Of a stretch of DNA of 32,157 nt, positions 15,979 to 23,771 are shown piece by piece. Numbering within the stretch: position 1 is the first letter of the stretch; each line of letters starts with the position of its first letter. The stretch lies in assembly GCF_013385985.1 (NCBI RefSeq), contig NZ_JACAOY010000034.1:1-32157 (forward strand), given 5' to 3'. The position numbers and the translations under genes are program-made. The DNA comes from Pseudomonas sp. B6002. GTDB taxonomy: Bacteria > Pseudomonadota > Gammaproteobacteria > Pseudomonadales > Pseudomonadaceae. Below the pieces are notes generated by a model. That model was given only the letters and a program-made list of their open reading frames with translations, ran no database searches and was not told the DNA's origin.

Positions 15979-16766
15979 ACTATCACAACCTCACCGCGCT
16001 GGACATGGGCATTGCTGCCTCGCTGATCCTGATTAACGGCGCGCTGTCGCTGCTGCTGCGATTGGGCCTGGAGCGCCAGTTGCTATGGGCGGCAGTGCGC
16101 ACCGTGGTGCAACTGCTGGCGATTGGTTACCTGTTGGGCTGGGTGTTCGAGTTTGCCTATTGGTATGTGGTGCTGCCGTTGATGTGCGCGATGACCTTGA
16201 TTGCCGGTGTCTCGGCGGCGGGCCGGGGGCGGCGCACGTACAAGGGCCAGCGGGTCGACAGCATTGTGTCGGTGTGGGGCAGCTCGTGGCTGGTCACGGC
16301 GGTGGGGCTGTTTGCGGTGATCCGCATTCACCCGTGGTATGAGCCGCAGTACGCAATCCCGATTCTTGGCATGATTTTGGGCAATACCCTGACCGGTGTG
16401 TCCCTGGGCATAGAGCGCATGACCCAGGAACTCACCTCGGGGCGCAACACCATCGAGATGATCCTGGCCTTGGGTGGTTCACGCTGGGAGGCCGCCCAGG
16501 AAGCCATCCGCCAGGCCGTGCGTGCCGGGATGATCCCAACGCTGAACCAGATGACCGTGGTGGGCATCGTCAGCCTGCCGGGCATGATGACCGGCCAGGT
16601 GCTGGCCGGGGAAAGCCCGGTGGACGCGGTGCGTTATCAGATCGTGATCATGTTCCTGATCGCCGCCTCGTCGGCGTTGGGCACGGTGGGTGCGGTGCTG
16701 CTCACCTACCGCCGGTTGTTCTCCACCAGCCACCGCTTTTTGCGCGACCGCCTGCAAGAGCGCTGA
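15975..16766 (+). CDS. fetB: FetB-like metal-export ABC permease (YbbM, UPF0014)
   Basis: A 263-residue inner-membrane protein with about seven hydrophobic segments. Family hallmarks are GMILGNTLTGVSLGIERM, LALGGSRWEAAQEAIRQA, and MIPTLNQMTVVGIVSLPGMM followed by TGQVLAGESP. These identify UPF0014/FetB, the permease partner of FetA. The start ATG 15975 lies within the fetA stop (ATGA overlap), a tight coupling signal. In E. coli FetAB exports iron; the metal here is not shown by the sequence. It is the last gene of the riboswitch-led unit and is followed by a REPIN that may end transcription from both sides. Confidence 0.9.
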   Translation: MNYHNLTALDMGIAASLILINGALSLLLRLGLERQLLWAAVRTVVQLLAIGYLLGWVFEFAYWYVVLPLMCAMTLIAGVSAAGRGRRTYKGQRVDSIVSVWGSSWLVTAVGLFAVIRIHPWYEPQYAIPILGMILGNTLTGVSLGIERMTQELTSGRNTIEMILALGGSRWEAAQEAIRQAVRAGMIPTLNQMTVVGIVSLPGMMTGQVLAGESPVDAVRYQIVIMFLIAASSALGTVGAVLLTYRRLFSTSHRFLRDRLQER

Positions 16767-16804
16767 CCCCTGCAGGAGCCAGGCCCCACAGGGGATGGTA
16801 AACC

Positions 16805-16894
16805 TGTAGGAGCCGGCTTGCCGGCGATGGCGGCCTGCCGGGTGGCATCTGTGTTGGTTGAACTACCGCGATCGCTGGCAAGCCAGCTCCTACA
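16805..16894. repeat. REPIN (REP family B) between convergent genes
   Basis: Inverted 29-base arms at 16805-16833 and 16866-16894 match at 26 of 29 positions. Each carries the common Pseudomonas REP sequence GTAGGAGCCGGCTTGCCGGC or its close variant, with its own internal hairpin. It lies between the convergent ends of fetB and the idonate dehydrogenase gene, a usual REPIN position, and could act as a two-way transcript end. Confidence 0.9.
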
Positions 16895-16913
16895 CAAGCC
16901 AGCGCCCGCTGGG

Positions 16914-17960
16914 CTAGTCCGGCACGCCGAAGTCCAGCACCACTTTCATCGCCTGGGTCTTGTCCGCTGCCAGCTCGAACGCCTGCACGGCATCGCCGAA
17001 CGGCACGGTGTGGGAGATCACCGGGCGTACGTCGATGATGCGGCGGTTGAGCAAATCCACGGCCTGGGCGAATTCCGGGTGGAAGCGGAAGGTGCCACGC
17101 AGGTCGATCTCGCGGCTCACCAGCAGGTTGAGCGGCAGCGACACATCGCCGCCGAGGCCGACGGTGACCAGCACGCCACGCGGGGCGATGCATTCCAGGC
17201 CGTTGCGCAGGGCCTGGGCACTGCCGGATACCTCGAACATCACGTCGAAGTAACCCTTCTCTGCGGTATAGCGCTTAAGTGCGTCGGCGCCATCGGCCAG
17301 GTTGTGGGTGCGCGTGGCGCCCATTTTTTCGGCGCAGGCGAGGGCGCTGGCGGACAGGTCCACGGCAACGATCTCACCGGCGCCCGCCGCGCGCAGGCTG
17401 CCGATCAGCAGGTTGCCGATGGGCCCGCAGCCGGTCACCAGCACCCGCTTGCCAAACACCGCGCCAGCGCGCTGGATCGCGTGCAAGCCCACCGACAACG
17501 GCTCGGCCAATGCCCCTTCGGCGAGGCTGACTTCATCGGCCAGCACGTGGGCCTGATGGGTCTCTATCACCAGGCTCTGGCGAAACGCACCCTGGATATG
17601 CGGGTAGGGCATTGCGCTGCCGTAGAAGCGCATGTTCAGGCAATGGTTGGGCAAGCCTTGGTGACAATAACGGCAGCCGCCGCAAGGGCGCGAAGGCGAC
17701 ACCGCAATACGCTGGCCGACCTTGAACGCGTCGGCGTCACGGCCCACCGCGTCGATCACCGCCGACACTTCATGGCCGAGCACCATCGGCTCGCGCAGGC
17801 GCACAGTGCCGAAACCGCCGTGCTGGTAGTAATGCAGGTCCGAGCCGCAGATGCCGCCCCGGGCAATGCGCACGCGCAGTTGGTCGGGGGCGAGGGTTTG
17901 CGGGTCATCCTGGGGATCGACCCGCAGGTCTTTCGAGGCGTGGCAGACAATGGCGTGCAT
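16914..17960 (-). CDS. idnD: L-idonate 5-dehydrogenase (zinc alcohol dehydrogenase family)
   Basis: A 348-residue medium-chain dehydrogenase. Catalytic zinc ligands are Cys38 (GICGSDLHY) and His63-Glu64 (VLGHEV). The structural zinc cysteines are 93, 96, 99 and 107 (CGGCRYCHQGLPNHC). The nucleotide-binding loop is VTGCGPIGNLL. The family includes sorbitol, threonine and idonate dehydrogenases. The neighbouring gluconate 5-dehydrogenase and gluconate-type permease favour L-idonate to 5-ketogluconate. The start at 17960 has GGAG six bases upstream. It is the last gene of a minus-strand operon, 14 bases after the SDR gene, and a REPIN follows. Substrate is assigned by context. Confidence 0.85.
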   Translation of the reverse strand: MHAIVCHASKDLRVDPQDDPQTLAPDQLRVRIARGGICGSDLHYYQHGGFGTVRLREPMVLGHEVSAVIDAVGRDADAFKVGQRIAVSPSRPCGGCRYCHQGLPNHCLNMRFYGSAMPYPHIQGAFRQSLVIETHQAHVLADEVSLAEGALAEPLSVGLHAIQRAGAVFGKRVLVTGCGPIGNLLIGSLRAAGAGEIVAVDLSASALACAEKMGATRTHNLADGADALKRYTAEKGYFDVMFEVSGSAQALRNGLECIAPRGVLVTVGLGGDVSLPLNLLVSREIDLRGTFRFHPEFAQAVDLLNRRIIDVRPVISHTVPFGDAVQAFELAADKTQAMKVVLDFGVPD

Positions 17961-17974
17961 AAGGTTCTCCAGGA

Positions 17975-18748
17975 TTACAGCGACGCGGTGATGCCACCGT
18001 CGACGTACAGAATATGACCGTTAACGAAGCTCGCCGCATCGCTGGCAAGAAACACCGCTGCGCCCGCCAGCTCCTCGACATCGCCCCACCGCCGGCTTGG
18101 GGTGCGTTGCACCAGCCAGTCGCTGAACTCGGGGTTGGCCACCAGGTTGGCGTTAAGCTCGGTCTTGAAGTAGCCCGGGCCGATACCGTTGACCGTCAAA
18201 CCGTGCGGGCCCCAGTCGATGGCCATGCCCTTGGTGAGCATTTTCAGCGCGCCCTTGCTCGCGGCATACGGCGCGATGCCCGGGCGGCCCAGTTCGCTTT
18301 GCACCGAGCAGATGTTGATGATGCGCCCGCGTTTGCGCGGGATCATCGCCCGTGCCACCGCCTGGCCCACCAGGAACGCACTGTCGAGGTTGGTGCTGAT
18401 CAGCTCGCGCCAGTGCTGCTCGCTGTAGTCTTCCAGCGGGCCGCGGCGTTGCATGCCGGCGTTGTTCACCAGGATCTCCAGCGGGCCCAGGCGTTCTTCG
18501 ATGTCGGCCACGGCGGCCTGGATTGCCGCGCTGTCGGTCACGTCGAATGCCTGGGTGTGTACCTGCAGGCCTTCGGCAGTGAGCAGGGCCGCCGCGTCGC
18601 GCAAGGTGCTGCGGTTGCGCCCGTTGAGCACCACCTGCGCGCCGGCCTGGGCCAGGCCACGGGCAATCGCCAGGCCGATCCCGGCGCTGGAACCGGTGAC
18701 CAGCGCGAGCCGGCCATCGAGGCGGAAATTGTCTAAAACGCTTCTCAT
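17975..18748 (-). CDS. idnO: Gluconate 5-dehydrogenase (SDR family)
   Basis: A 257-residue short-chain dehydrogenase. The cofactor motif is TGSSAGIG (18-25), NNAG is at 95-98, and the catalytic triad is Ser148, Tyr161 and Lys165 (YAASK). IdnO/Gno enzymes reduce 5-ketogluconate to D-gluconate, which would pass the idonate dehydrogenase product to gluconate. The opening FRLDGRLALVTGSSAGIGLA and the ending HILYVDGGITASL match that group well. TAGGAGAGG lies ahead of the ATG. It is 20 bases downstream of the permease and 14 upstream of idnD. No gluconate kinase is encoded in this window, so phosphorylation must happen through a gene elsewhere. Confidence 0.88.
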   Translation of the reverse strand: MRSVLDNFRLDGRLALVTGSSAGIGLAIARGLAQAGAQVVLNGRNRSTLRDAAALLTAEGLQVHTQAFDVTDSAAIQAAVADIEERLGPLEILVNNAGMQRRGPLEDYSEQHWRELISTNLDSAFLVGQAVARAMIPRKRGRIINICSVQSELGRPGIAPYAASKGALKMLTKGMAIDWGPHGLTVNGIGPGYFKTELNANLVANPEFSDWLVQRTPSRRWGDVEELAGAAVFLASDAASFVNGHILYVDGGITASL

Positions 18749-18768
18749 GGGTTACCTCTCCTAACGCT

Positions 18769-20121
18769 TCACACCACCAACGACAGCAGCATGATGAACC
18801 CCAGGGCGGCGAAGGAGAGCACGGTCTCCATCAGCGTCCAGGTCTTGAAAGTCTCGACGACGGTCATGTTGAAGTACTGCTTGACCAGCCAGAAACCGGC
18901 GTCGTTGACGTGGGACAGCACCAGGGAACCGGCGCCCGTGGCGAGCACCAGCAGCTCGCGGTTCACCCCCGGCATCAGGCCGATGACCGGTGCAACAATG
19001 CCCGCGCCGGTGATGGTCGCAACCGTTGCCGAGCCGGTCGCCACGCGAATCACTGCCGCCACCAGCCATGCCAGCAGGATCGGCGAAATCTCGGCACGCA
19101 CCGCCATATGCCCGATCACATCACCGACGCCGCTGGCCACCAGCATCTGCTTGAAGCCACCGCCCGCGCCGACGATCATCACAATCGCGGCGGTGGGGGC
19201 CAGGCTCGAATCCAGCAGTTTGCTCAGTTGCTCCCGCGAGAACCCGCGCGCCGCCCCAAAGGTATAGAACGCCAGCAACAAGGCCGCGAGCAGGGCGGTG
19301 ATGGGGTGGCCGATAAAATCCATCCACACCCGGAAGGTGGCGTCGGCGGCGAAGGCCACGTCGGCGAAGGTCTTGAGCAACATCAGCACCACGGGCAGCA
19401 GGATGGTGATGACGGTAATCCCGAAGCCCGGCAGGTTGTCACCCGAGGACTCCTTGGCCAGTTGCTCCATCAGTTCATCCGAGGCCTTGCCCGGCACATA
19501 GCGCGAAATCAGGTTGCCAAACAACGGCCCGGCAATCACCGCCGTGGGCAGCCCGACGACCAGCCCGTAGAAAATTGTCTTGCCGATATCGGCGCCGAAG
19601 ATGCCGATGGCCAGCAACGGCCCCGGGTGCGGCGGCACCAGCCCGTGCACCACCGACAGGCCGGCGAGCAGCGGCATGCCGACCTTGATCAGCGACAGCC
19701 CGGTGCGCCGCGCCACGATGAACACCAAGGGAATCAGCAACACGAAGCCGATTTCAAAAAACAGCGGAATGCCCACCAGGAACGCCGAAAACATCATCGC
19801 CCAGTGCACACGCTGTTTGCCGAAGGCGCGGATCAGGGTGCGGGCGATTTGGTCGGCACCGCCGGAGTCGGCCATCAACTTGCCGAGCATGGTGCCCAGG
19901 CCGAGGATGATGCCGACGAAGCCCAGTACACCGCCAAAACCGTCCTGGAACGACTTCATGACCTTATCCACCGGCATGCCGGAAGTCAGGCCGAGGAAGC
20001 CTGCGGCCACGGTCAGGGCGACAAAGGGGTGGACCTTGAGGTGGGTGATCAACAATATCAATCCGATAATCGTGACCAGCGCATCGAGCAGCAGATAAGT
20101 GTCGTTAGCCATGCCGAGCAT
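18769..20121 (-). CDS. idnT: Gluconate/idonate permease (GntP family)
   Basis: A 450-residue inner-membrane protein with about twelve hydrophobic segments, of the GntP/GntT/IdnT family. Hallmarks are the N-terminal HPFVALTVAAGFLGLTSGMP, the central VHGLVPPHPGPLLA (about residues 159-172), VGAGGGFKQMLVASGVGDVI, and RVATGSATVATITGAGIV. It imports a sugar acid with protons. The start ATG 20121 is preferred over the one three codons later because AAGGAGG lies six bases upstream. The leader contains AACAAGGA and AACAATGA, each one base short of the AAnAAnAA Crc/Hfq motif, which would be sensible for a sugar-acid transporter. It is the first gene of the minus-strand operon, divergent from a LysR gene. 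Confidence 0.92.
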   Translation of the reverse strand: MLGMANDTYLLLDALVTIIGLILLITHLKVHPFVALTVAAGFLGLTSGMPVDKVMKSFQDGFGGVLGFVGIILGLGTMLGKLMADSGGADQIARTLIRAFGKQRVHWAMMFSAFLVGIPLFFEIGFVLLIPLVFIVARRTGLSLIKVGMPLLAGLSVVHGLVPPHPGPLLAIGIFGADIGKTIFYGLVVGLPTAVIAGPLFGNLISRYVPGKASDELMEQLAKESSGDNLPGFGITVITILLPVVLMLLKTFADVAFAADATFRVWMDFIGHPITALLAALLLAFYTFGAARGFSREQLSKLLDSSLAPTAAIVMIVGAGGGFKQMLVASGVGDVIGHMAVRAEISPILLAWLVAAVIRVATGSATVATITGAGIVAPVIGLMPGVNRELLVLATGAGSLVLSHVNDAGFWLVKQYFNMTVVETFKTWTLMETVLSFAALGFIMLLSLVV

Positions 20122-20154
20122 GGTGCCTCCTTGTTCTCATTGTTATAGGCCAGG

Positions 20155-20179
20155 CCCTGTCATATCGTGTATGACAGGG
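20155..20179. promoter_or_regulatory. Perfect 25-base palindromic operator candidate
   Basis: CCCTGTCATA (20155-20164), a TCGTG spacer and TATGACAGGG (20170-20179) form perfect 10-base arms between idnT and the divergent LysR gene, 34 bases ahead of the idnT start codon. Such symmetry suggests a dimeric regulator. The inner CATA-N5-TATG does not fit the LysR T-N11-A rule exactly, so a GntR- or LacI-type protein encoded elsewhere is also possible. Confidence 0.55.
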
Positions 20180-20219
20180 TGTTACTTCACCGCAGGCGCA
20201 GGCGAGCGTCCAATTTTCA

Positions 20220-20248
20220 TTTGTGATCGGGTGATCAATGTTTGTGAT
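20220..20248 (+). promoter_or_regulatory. 21-base-phased direct repeats ahead of LysR gene
   Basis: TTTGTGAT occurs at 20220-20227 and again at 20241-20248, exactly 21 bases apart (two helical turns). They end 15 bases before the LysR start. A TGATC/GATCA pair also lies between them. This could be an autoregulatory site or chance. Confidence 0.3.
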
Positions 20249-20263
20249 AAGCAGGCTGAATTG

Positions 20264-21136
20264 ATGGAGCTCAAGCACTTGCGCGCCTTTGTGGTGCTGG
20301 CCCAGGAACTGCATTTCGGCCGGGCGGCGGCGCAGCTTTCGATCGTGCAACCGGCGTTGAGCATGCAGATCAAATTGCTGGAGAGTGGCCTGGGCGTGCG
20401 CTTGCTGGACCGCAACCGCCACTCGGTAACCCTGACCGATGCAGGCCGGGCGTTTCTGCCCGAGGCCCAGGCCACCTTGCACCAGGCGGCGCGTGCGGCG
20501 GACGCGGCGCGGGCGTCCAACCGTGGCGAAATCGGTCGGGTGCGTTTGGGGTTTGTGTCGTCGGTGCTGCCGCAACTATTGCCCGAATTGATCCGCGCCG
20601 TGCACCAGCGCTACCCGCGCATCGAGCTGGAACTCAAGGACATGCCCGGGCCGGACCAGGCGGCCGCGCTGAAGAACGGCCTGCTGGACTTCGGCCTGAT
20701 GCGCCTGCCCGCCAGCCACCCCGGCGTGCAGACCCGCGCGGTGCTGCACGAGCACTTCTGCGTGGCGTTGCCGGTGGATCACCCGCTGGCGTCCAAGGCC
20801 TGCCTGCATCCCGCCGACCTGCTCCAGGTGCCGGTGTACATCCTGGCGCGTCGCTATGCGCCGGGTTTTTACGACGAATTCATCCAGGCGGTGGGCCTGC
20901 CCCTGGCGATCGCCTCCGAGTTGGGCGAGTTCACTACCATGCTTGCGCTGGTGTCTGCCGGGTTGGGCGTGGGTGTGTTGCCTCAGCAGGCGGCACGGGC
21001 ACTGCCGGCCAATTGCGTGTCGCGGCCCTTGGAGCTGGGCGCGTTCCAGGCTTGCACCGGCCTGGCCTGGACCGAGCTGGACAGCGCGGTGAAGACCACC
21101 GTGTTCAACCTGATCGTGGAATTGTTTGGCGAGTAA
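20264..21136 (+). CDS. LysR-family regulator, likely of the idn operon
   Basis: A 290-residue LysR-type regulator. The N-terminal winged helix-turn-helix reads MELKHLRAFVVLAQELHFGR, then AAAQLSIVQPALSMQIKLLE and RNRHSVTLTDAGR. The C-terminal two-lobed effector domain runs from about residue 90 (VRLGFVSSVLPQLLPELI onward). ATG 20264 is used because the LysR domain begins there; upstream codons are leader sequence. It is transcribed away from idnT across 142 bases, the usual LysR layout, so it probably controls the permease and dehydrogenase genes, perhaps with a sugar acid as inducer. E. coli uses the LacI-type IdnR for the same genes. The domain looks closest to CatM/BenM-like members by eye. 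Confidence 0.88.
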   Translation: MELKHLRAFVVLAQELHFGRAAAQLSIVQPALSMQIKLLESGLGVRLLDRNRHSVTLTDAGRAFLPEAQATLHQAARAADAARASNRGEIGRVRLGFVSSVLPQLLPELIRAVHQRYPRIELELKDMPGPDQAAALKNGLLDFGLMRLPASHPGVQTRAVLHEHFCVALPVDHPLASKACLHPADLLQVPVYILARRYAPGFYDEFIQAVGLPLAIASELGEFTTMLALVSAGLGVGVLPQQAARALPANCVSRPLELGAFQACTGLAWTELDSAVKTTVFNLIVELFGE

Positions 21137-21242
21137 TTGTTTCGCCCGATGAAATGCTGGATTGTAAATCCTGGTGATTCCAACGGCCGAGGCAGCGGTA
21201 GACGATGCGAGGCGTCGATCACCCACGCTTTTGGAGCTTTTC

Positions 21243-21863
21243 ATGATCAAGCTTTATGGTTTCCCGTTGTCCGGTCATTCCCACCGGGTCGAGCTGATGT
21301 TGTCCCTGCTGGGCCTGCCCACCGAATTTGTGCTGGTGGACCTCAAGGTCGGCGCGCAAAAAGCCCCGGACTATATCGCCACGATCAACAGTTTTGGCCA
21401 GGTGCCGGCGATTGATGACAACGGTGTGGTACTGGCCGACTCCAACGCGATCCTGGTGTACCTCGCAAACACCTACGGCAAGGGCCAATGGTTGCCGAGC
21501 GACGCGGCGGGGCAAGCGCGGGTGCAGCGCTGGTTGTCGGCGGCAGCGGGCCAACTGAGCGCCGGGCCTGCGGCGGCGCGGTTGGCCACAGTGTTTGGTG
21601 CCGAGGTCGACACCGTCGCCACCATTGCCCGGTCCCATGCCTTGCTGACACTGGTGGAAGCACAGCTGAGCCAGAGCCGCTTCCTGGCCAGTGAGCAACC
21701 CACGATTGCCGATATCGCGTTCTACACCTACGTGGCCCATGCGCCGGAAGGCAATGTGTCGTTGGCCGACTACCCTCATGTACGCGCCTGGCTCGCCAAC
21801 ATCGAAGCGCTGCCTGGGTTTGTCGGCATGCCGCGCACGGCGGTGGGTTTGCAGGCGCAATAG
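21243..21863 (+). CDS. Glutathione S-transferase
   Basis: A 206-residue GST. The N-terminal thioredoxin-fold domain shows [20 protein letters not shown], with the Ser/Tyr activation region near residues 5-13, then [20 protein letters not shown], which contains the cis-Pro after Val and the DSNAI gamma-glutamyl-binding motif. The helical C-terminal domain carries [17 protein letters not shown] with the N-capping TIAD motif. It should conjugate or reduce an electrophile with glutathione in the cytosol. GGAG precedes ATG 21243 by five bases. Two LysR genes and a PNPOx-like flavoprotein follow on the same strand, 24 bases on. The substrate is unknown. Confidence 0.92.
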   Translation: MIKLYGFPLSGHSHRVELMLSLLGLPTEFVLVDLKVGAQKAPDYIATINSFGQVPAIDDNGVVLADSNAILVYLANTYGKGQWLPSDAAGQARVQRWLSAAAGQLSAGPAAARLATVFGAEVDTVATIARSHALLTLVEAQLSQSRFLASEQPTIADIAFYTYVAHAPEGNVSLADYPHVRAWLANIEALPGFVGMPRTAVGLQAQ

Positions 21864-21887
21864 CGAGTTGTTTGATAAGGGGAACCG

Positions 21888-22808
21888 ATGGACCGATTTC
21901 ACGAAATGCAGGTGTTCCTGGCGGTGGCCGAGGAGGAGGGCTTTGCCGCGGCGGCGCGTCGCCTGAAAACCTCGCCGCCCAGCGTGACCCGCGCCATCGC
22001 CGCCATGGAAGAGCGCATCGGCACCCAACTGCTGGCGCGCACCACCCGCAGTCTGCACCTCACCGAAGCCGGCCAGCGTTATCTGGAAGATTGCCGACGC
22101 ATCCTGGCGGAACTCGATGAGGCCGAGGAAGCGGCGGCGGGTAGTTATTCCATCCCCTGTGGCCACCTGACCGTGACCGCGCCGGTGCTGTTTGGCGAGC
22201 TGTATGTGGCGCCGGTCTTGGGGGATTACCTGGACCGGTTTCCCTTGGTCAACATCAACGCCTTGCTGGTCGACCGTGTGGTCAACATGACCGACGAAGG
22301 TGTGGATGTGGCGGTGCGCATCGGCCATCTGCACGAGCCCGGGCAGCAGGCGATCAAGGTGGGCGAAGTGCGCCGAGTGGTGTGCGCCTCGCCGGCTTAT
22401 CTGCAACAGCACGGGCGACCCAGCCATCCGTCGCAGTTGCGTGAGGCCAAGATCGCCACGTCGTCGTCCAGCCAGTTGGTCAGCGAGTGGGGATTTATCG
22501 AGGCGGGCCAGCCGTTGACGGTGCCCATCGAGCCGCGCCTGGTGGTCACGGCGAACAACGCGGCGATCAACCTGGCACGGTTGGGCTGGGGCATGACGCG
22601 CGTGTTGTCCTATCAGGTGGCGGCCGCCGTGGCAGTCGGTGAGCTGGAAGTGGTGCTCGAAGCCTTCGAACCGCCGCCGCTGCCGATCCAGGTGGTGTTC
22701 CAGAAGAGCGGCCGCGTGCCGGCCAAGATCAACACCTTTGTCGATTTCCTCAGCCATCGCCTGGGCCAGGACGCTGCCCTGAACCCGGCGATGAAACGGC
22801 GCAGTTGA
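21888..22808 (+). CDS. LysR-family regulator (first of a tandem pair)
   Basis: A 306-residue LysR-type regulator. The DNA-binding domain is MDRFHEMQVFLAVAEEEGFA, AAARRLKTSPPSVTRAIAAM, EERIGTQLLARTTRSLHLTE; the effector domain begins at about residue 90. AAGGGGA lies five bases upstream of ATG 21888. The stop overlaps the next LysR start by one base (TGATG). The two proteins share motifs along their whole length, including the start (M-D/E-R), PVLxxYLDR(F/Y)PxVN, EEGxDVA and CASPxYL, so they are paralogues from a tandem duplication. It probably controls the GST and the flavoprotein gene. Confidence 0.92.
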   Translation: MDRFHEMQVFLAVAEEEGFAAAARRLKTSPPSVTRAIAAMEERIGTQLLARTTRSLHLTEAGQRYLEDCRRILAELDEAEEAAAGSYSIPCGHLTVTAPVLFGELYVAPVLGDYLDRFPLVNINALLVDRVVNMTDEGVDVAVRIGHLHEPGQQAIKVGEVRRVVCASPAYLQQHGRPSHPSQLREAKIATSSSSQLVSEWGFIEAGQPLTVPIEPRLVVTANNAAINLARLGWGMTRVLSYQVAAAVAVGELEVVLEAFEPPPLPIQVVFQKSGRVPAKINTFVDFLSHRLGQDAALNPAMKRRS

Positions 22809-23692
22809 TGGAGCGCTATCGCGACATGCAGCTGTTCGGCGCCCTGGCCGGGCAACCGAGCCTGGCGTCGGCGGCGCGTTGCGCGCAGGTGTCGGGCCCG
22901 ACCCTGGTCCGCGCGGTGGCCCGCCTGGAAGCGCGTTTGCGCGTGCCGTTGCTGGCCCGCAGCACCCGTGGCGTGAGCCTCACCGACGCCGGCAGTGCCT
23001 ACCTGGCCGACTGCGTGCGCCTGCTTGCGGCCGTGGACGCCGCCGAAGCCTCGGCCAAAGGCTTGCATGTGCAGGCCCAGGGCAACCTGCGGGTGTTCTT
23101 GCCGTTTTTGTTCAGCCGCTATGTGATGGCGCCGGTGTTGGCCAGTTACCTGGATCGCTATCCCGAGGTAAACCTGGTCGCTCACTACCATGACTATTAC
23201 CCGAACCTGCACGAAGAAGGGCTCGACGTGGCCATCCTCGTCGGCGAGCTGCCCGACTCGGCGTTGATTGCCCGGCCGGTGGGGCGGGTGCGGCCTATCC
23301 TCTGCGCCAGCCCCGATTACCTCGCGGCTCACGGCGAGCCCCAACGCCCGGACGACCTCAAGCGGCATCGGCTGATTGCCGGTGCCGATCAAGTGCACTG
23401 GGATTTCCAGGGCTATCAACTCAAGGCCCGCGCCCGCCTGGGCTGTGCCACGGTGCAAGGCGCAATCAACGCGGCTGTGCATGGCGCGGGGTTGATTCGT
23501 TGCCTGAGCTATCCGGTTCACGAACACCTGCAGAGTGGGCAGTTACGCCGTGTCTTGCCGGACTTTGAGCTGCCACCCCTGCCTGTGAATGTGGTGTACC
23601 GCGAAGGCCGTAACGCCCCCATGCGCGTGCGCAGCTTTGTCGACCACTGCGTGGCAGCGTTGCGCGAGCATCCGGCATTTCAGCTGGCGTAA
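22808..23692 (+). CDS. LysR-family regulator (second of a tandem pair)
   Basis: A 294-residue LysR-type regulator from ATG 22808, overlapping the stop of the previous regulator gene by one base and so translationally coupled to it. The DNA-binding domain is MERYRDMQLFGALAGQPSLA, SAARCAQVSGPTLVRAVARL, EARLRVPLLARSTRGVSLTD. The recognition-helix segment (SGPTLVRAV) differs from that of its neighbour (SPPSVTRAI), and the effector domain differs clearly while keeping DYYPNLHEEGLDVAILVGEL and CASPDYL. The pair may read different operators or ligands, or form heteromers. Target genes are not evident beyond the immediate neighbours. Confidence 0.9.
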   Translation: MERYRDMQLFGALAGQPSLASAARCAQVSGPTLVRAVARLEARLRVPLLARSTRGVSLTDAGSAYLADCVRLLAAVDAAEASAKGLHVQAQGNLRVFLPFLFSRYVMAPVLASYLDRYPEVNLVAHYHDYYPNLHEEGLDVAILVGELPDSALIARPVGRVRPILCASPDYLAAHGEPQRPDDLKRHRLIAGADQVHWDFQGYQLKARARLGCATVQGAINAAVHGAGLIRCLSYPVHEHLQSGQLRRVLPDFELPPLPVNVVYREGRNAPMRVRSFVDHCVAALREHPAFQLA

Positions 23693-23771
23693 TAGTGGAT
23701 TGCCTGGCGTGGTGATTCTCACGCCGGCTGGCAGGGCGCAGCATTGCGGTATCTACTCGGAGGTGCTCGCC

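Noticed and set aside
16767-16794. Six-base inverted repeat CCCCTG/CAGGGG after fetB
   Set aside because: Short stem with a 16-base loop and no T run; the REPIN next to it is a better candidate for a transcript end.
18910-20148. 412-codon open frame on the plus strand
   Set aside because: Antisense to the GntP permease gene, His/Gln/Arg rich with no recognisable fold.
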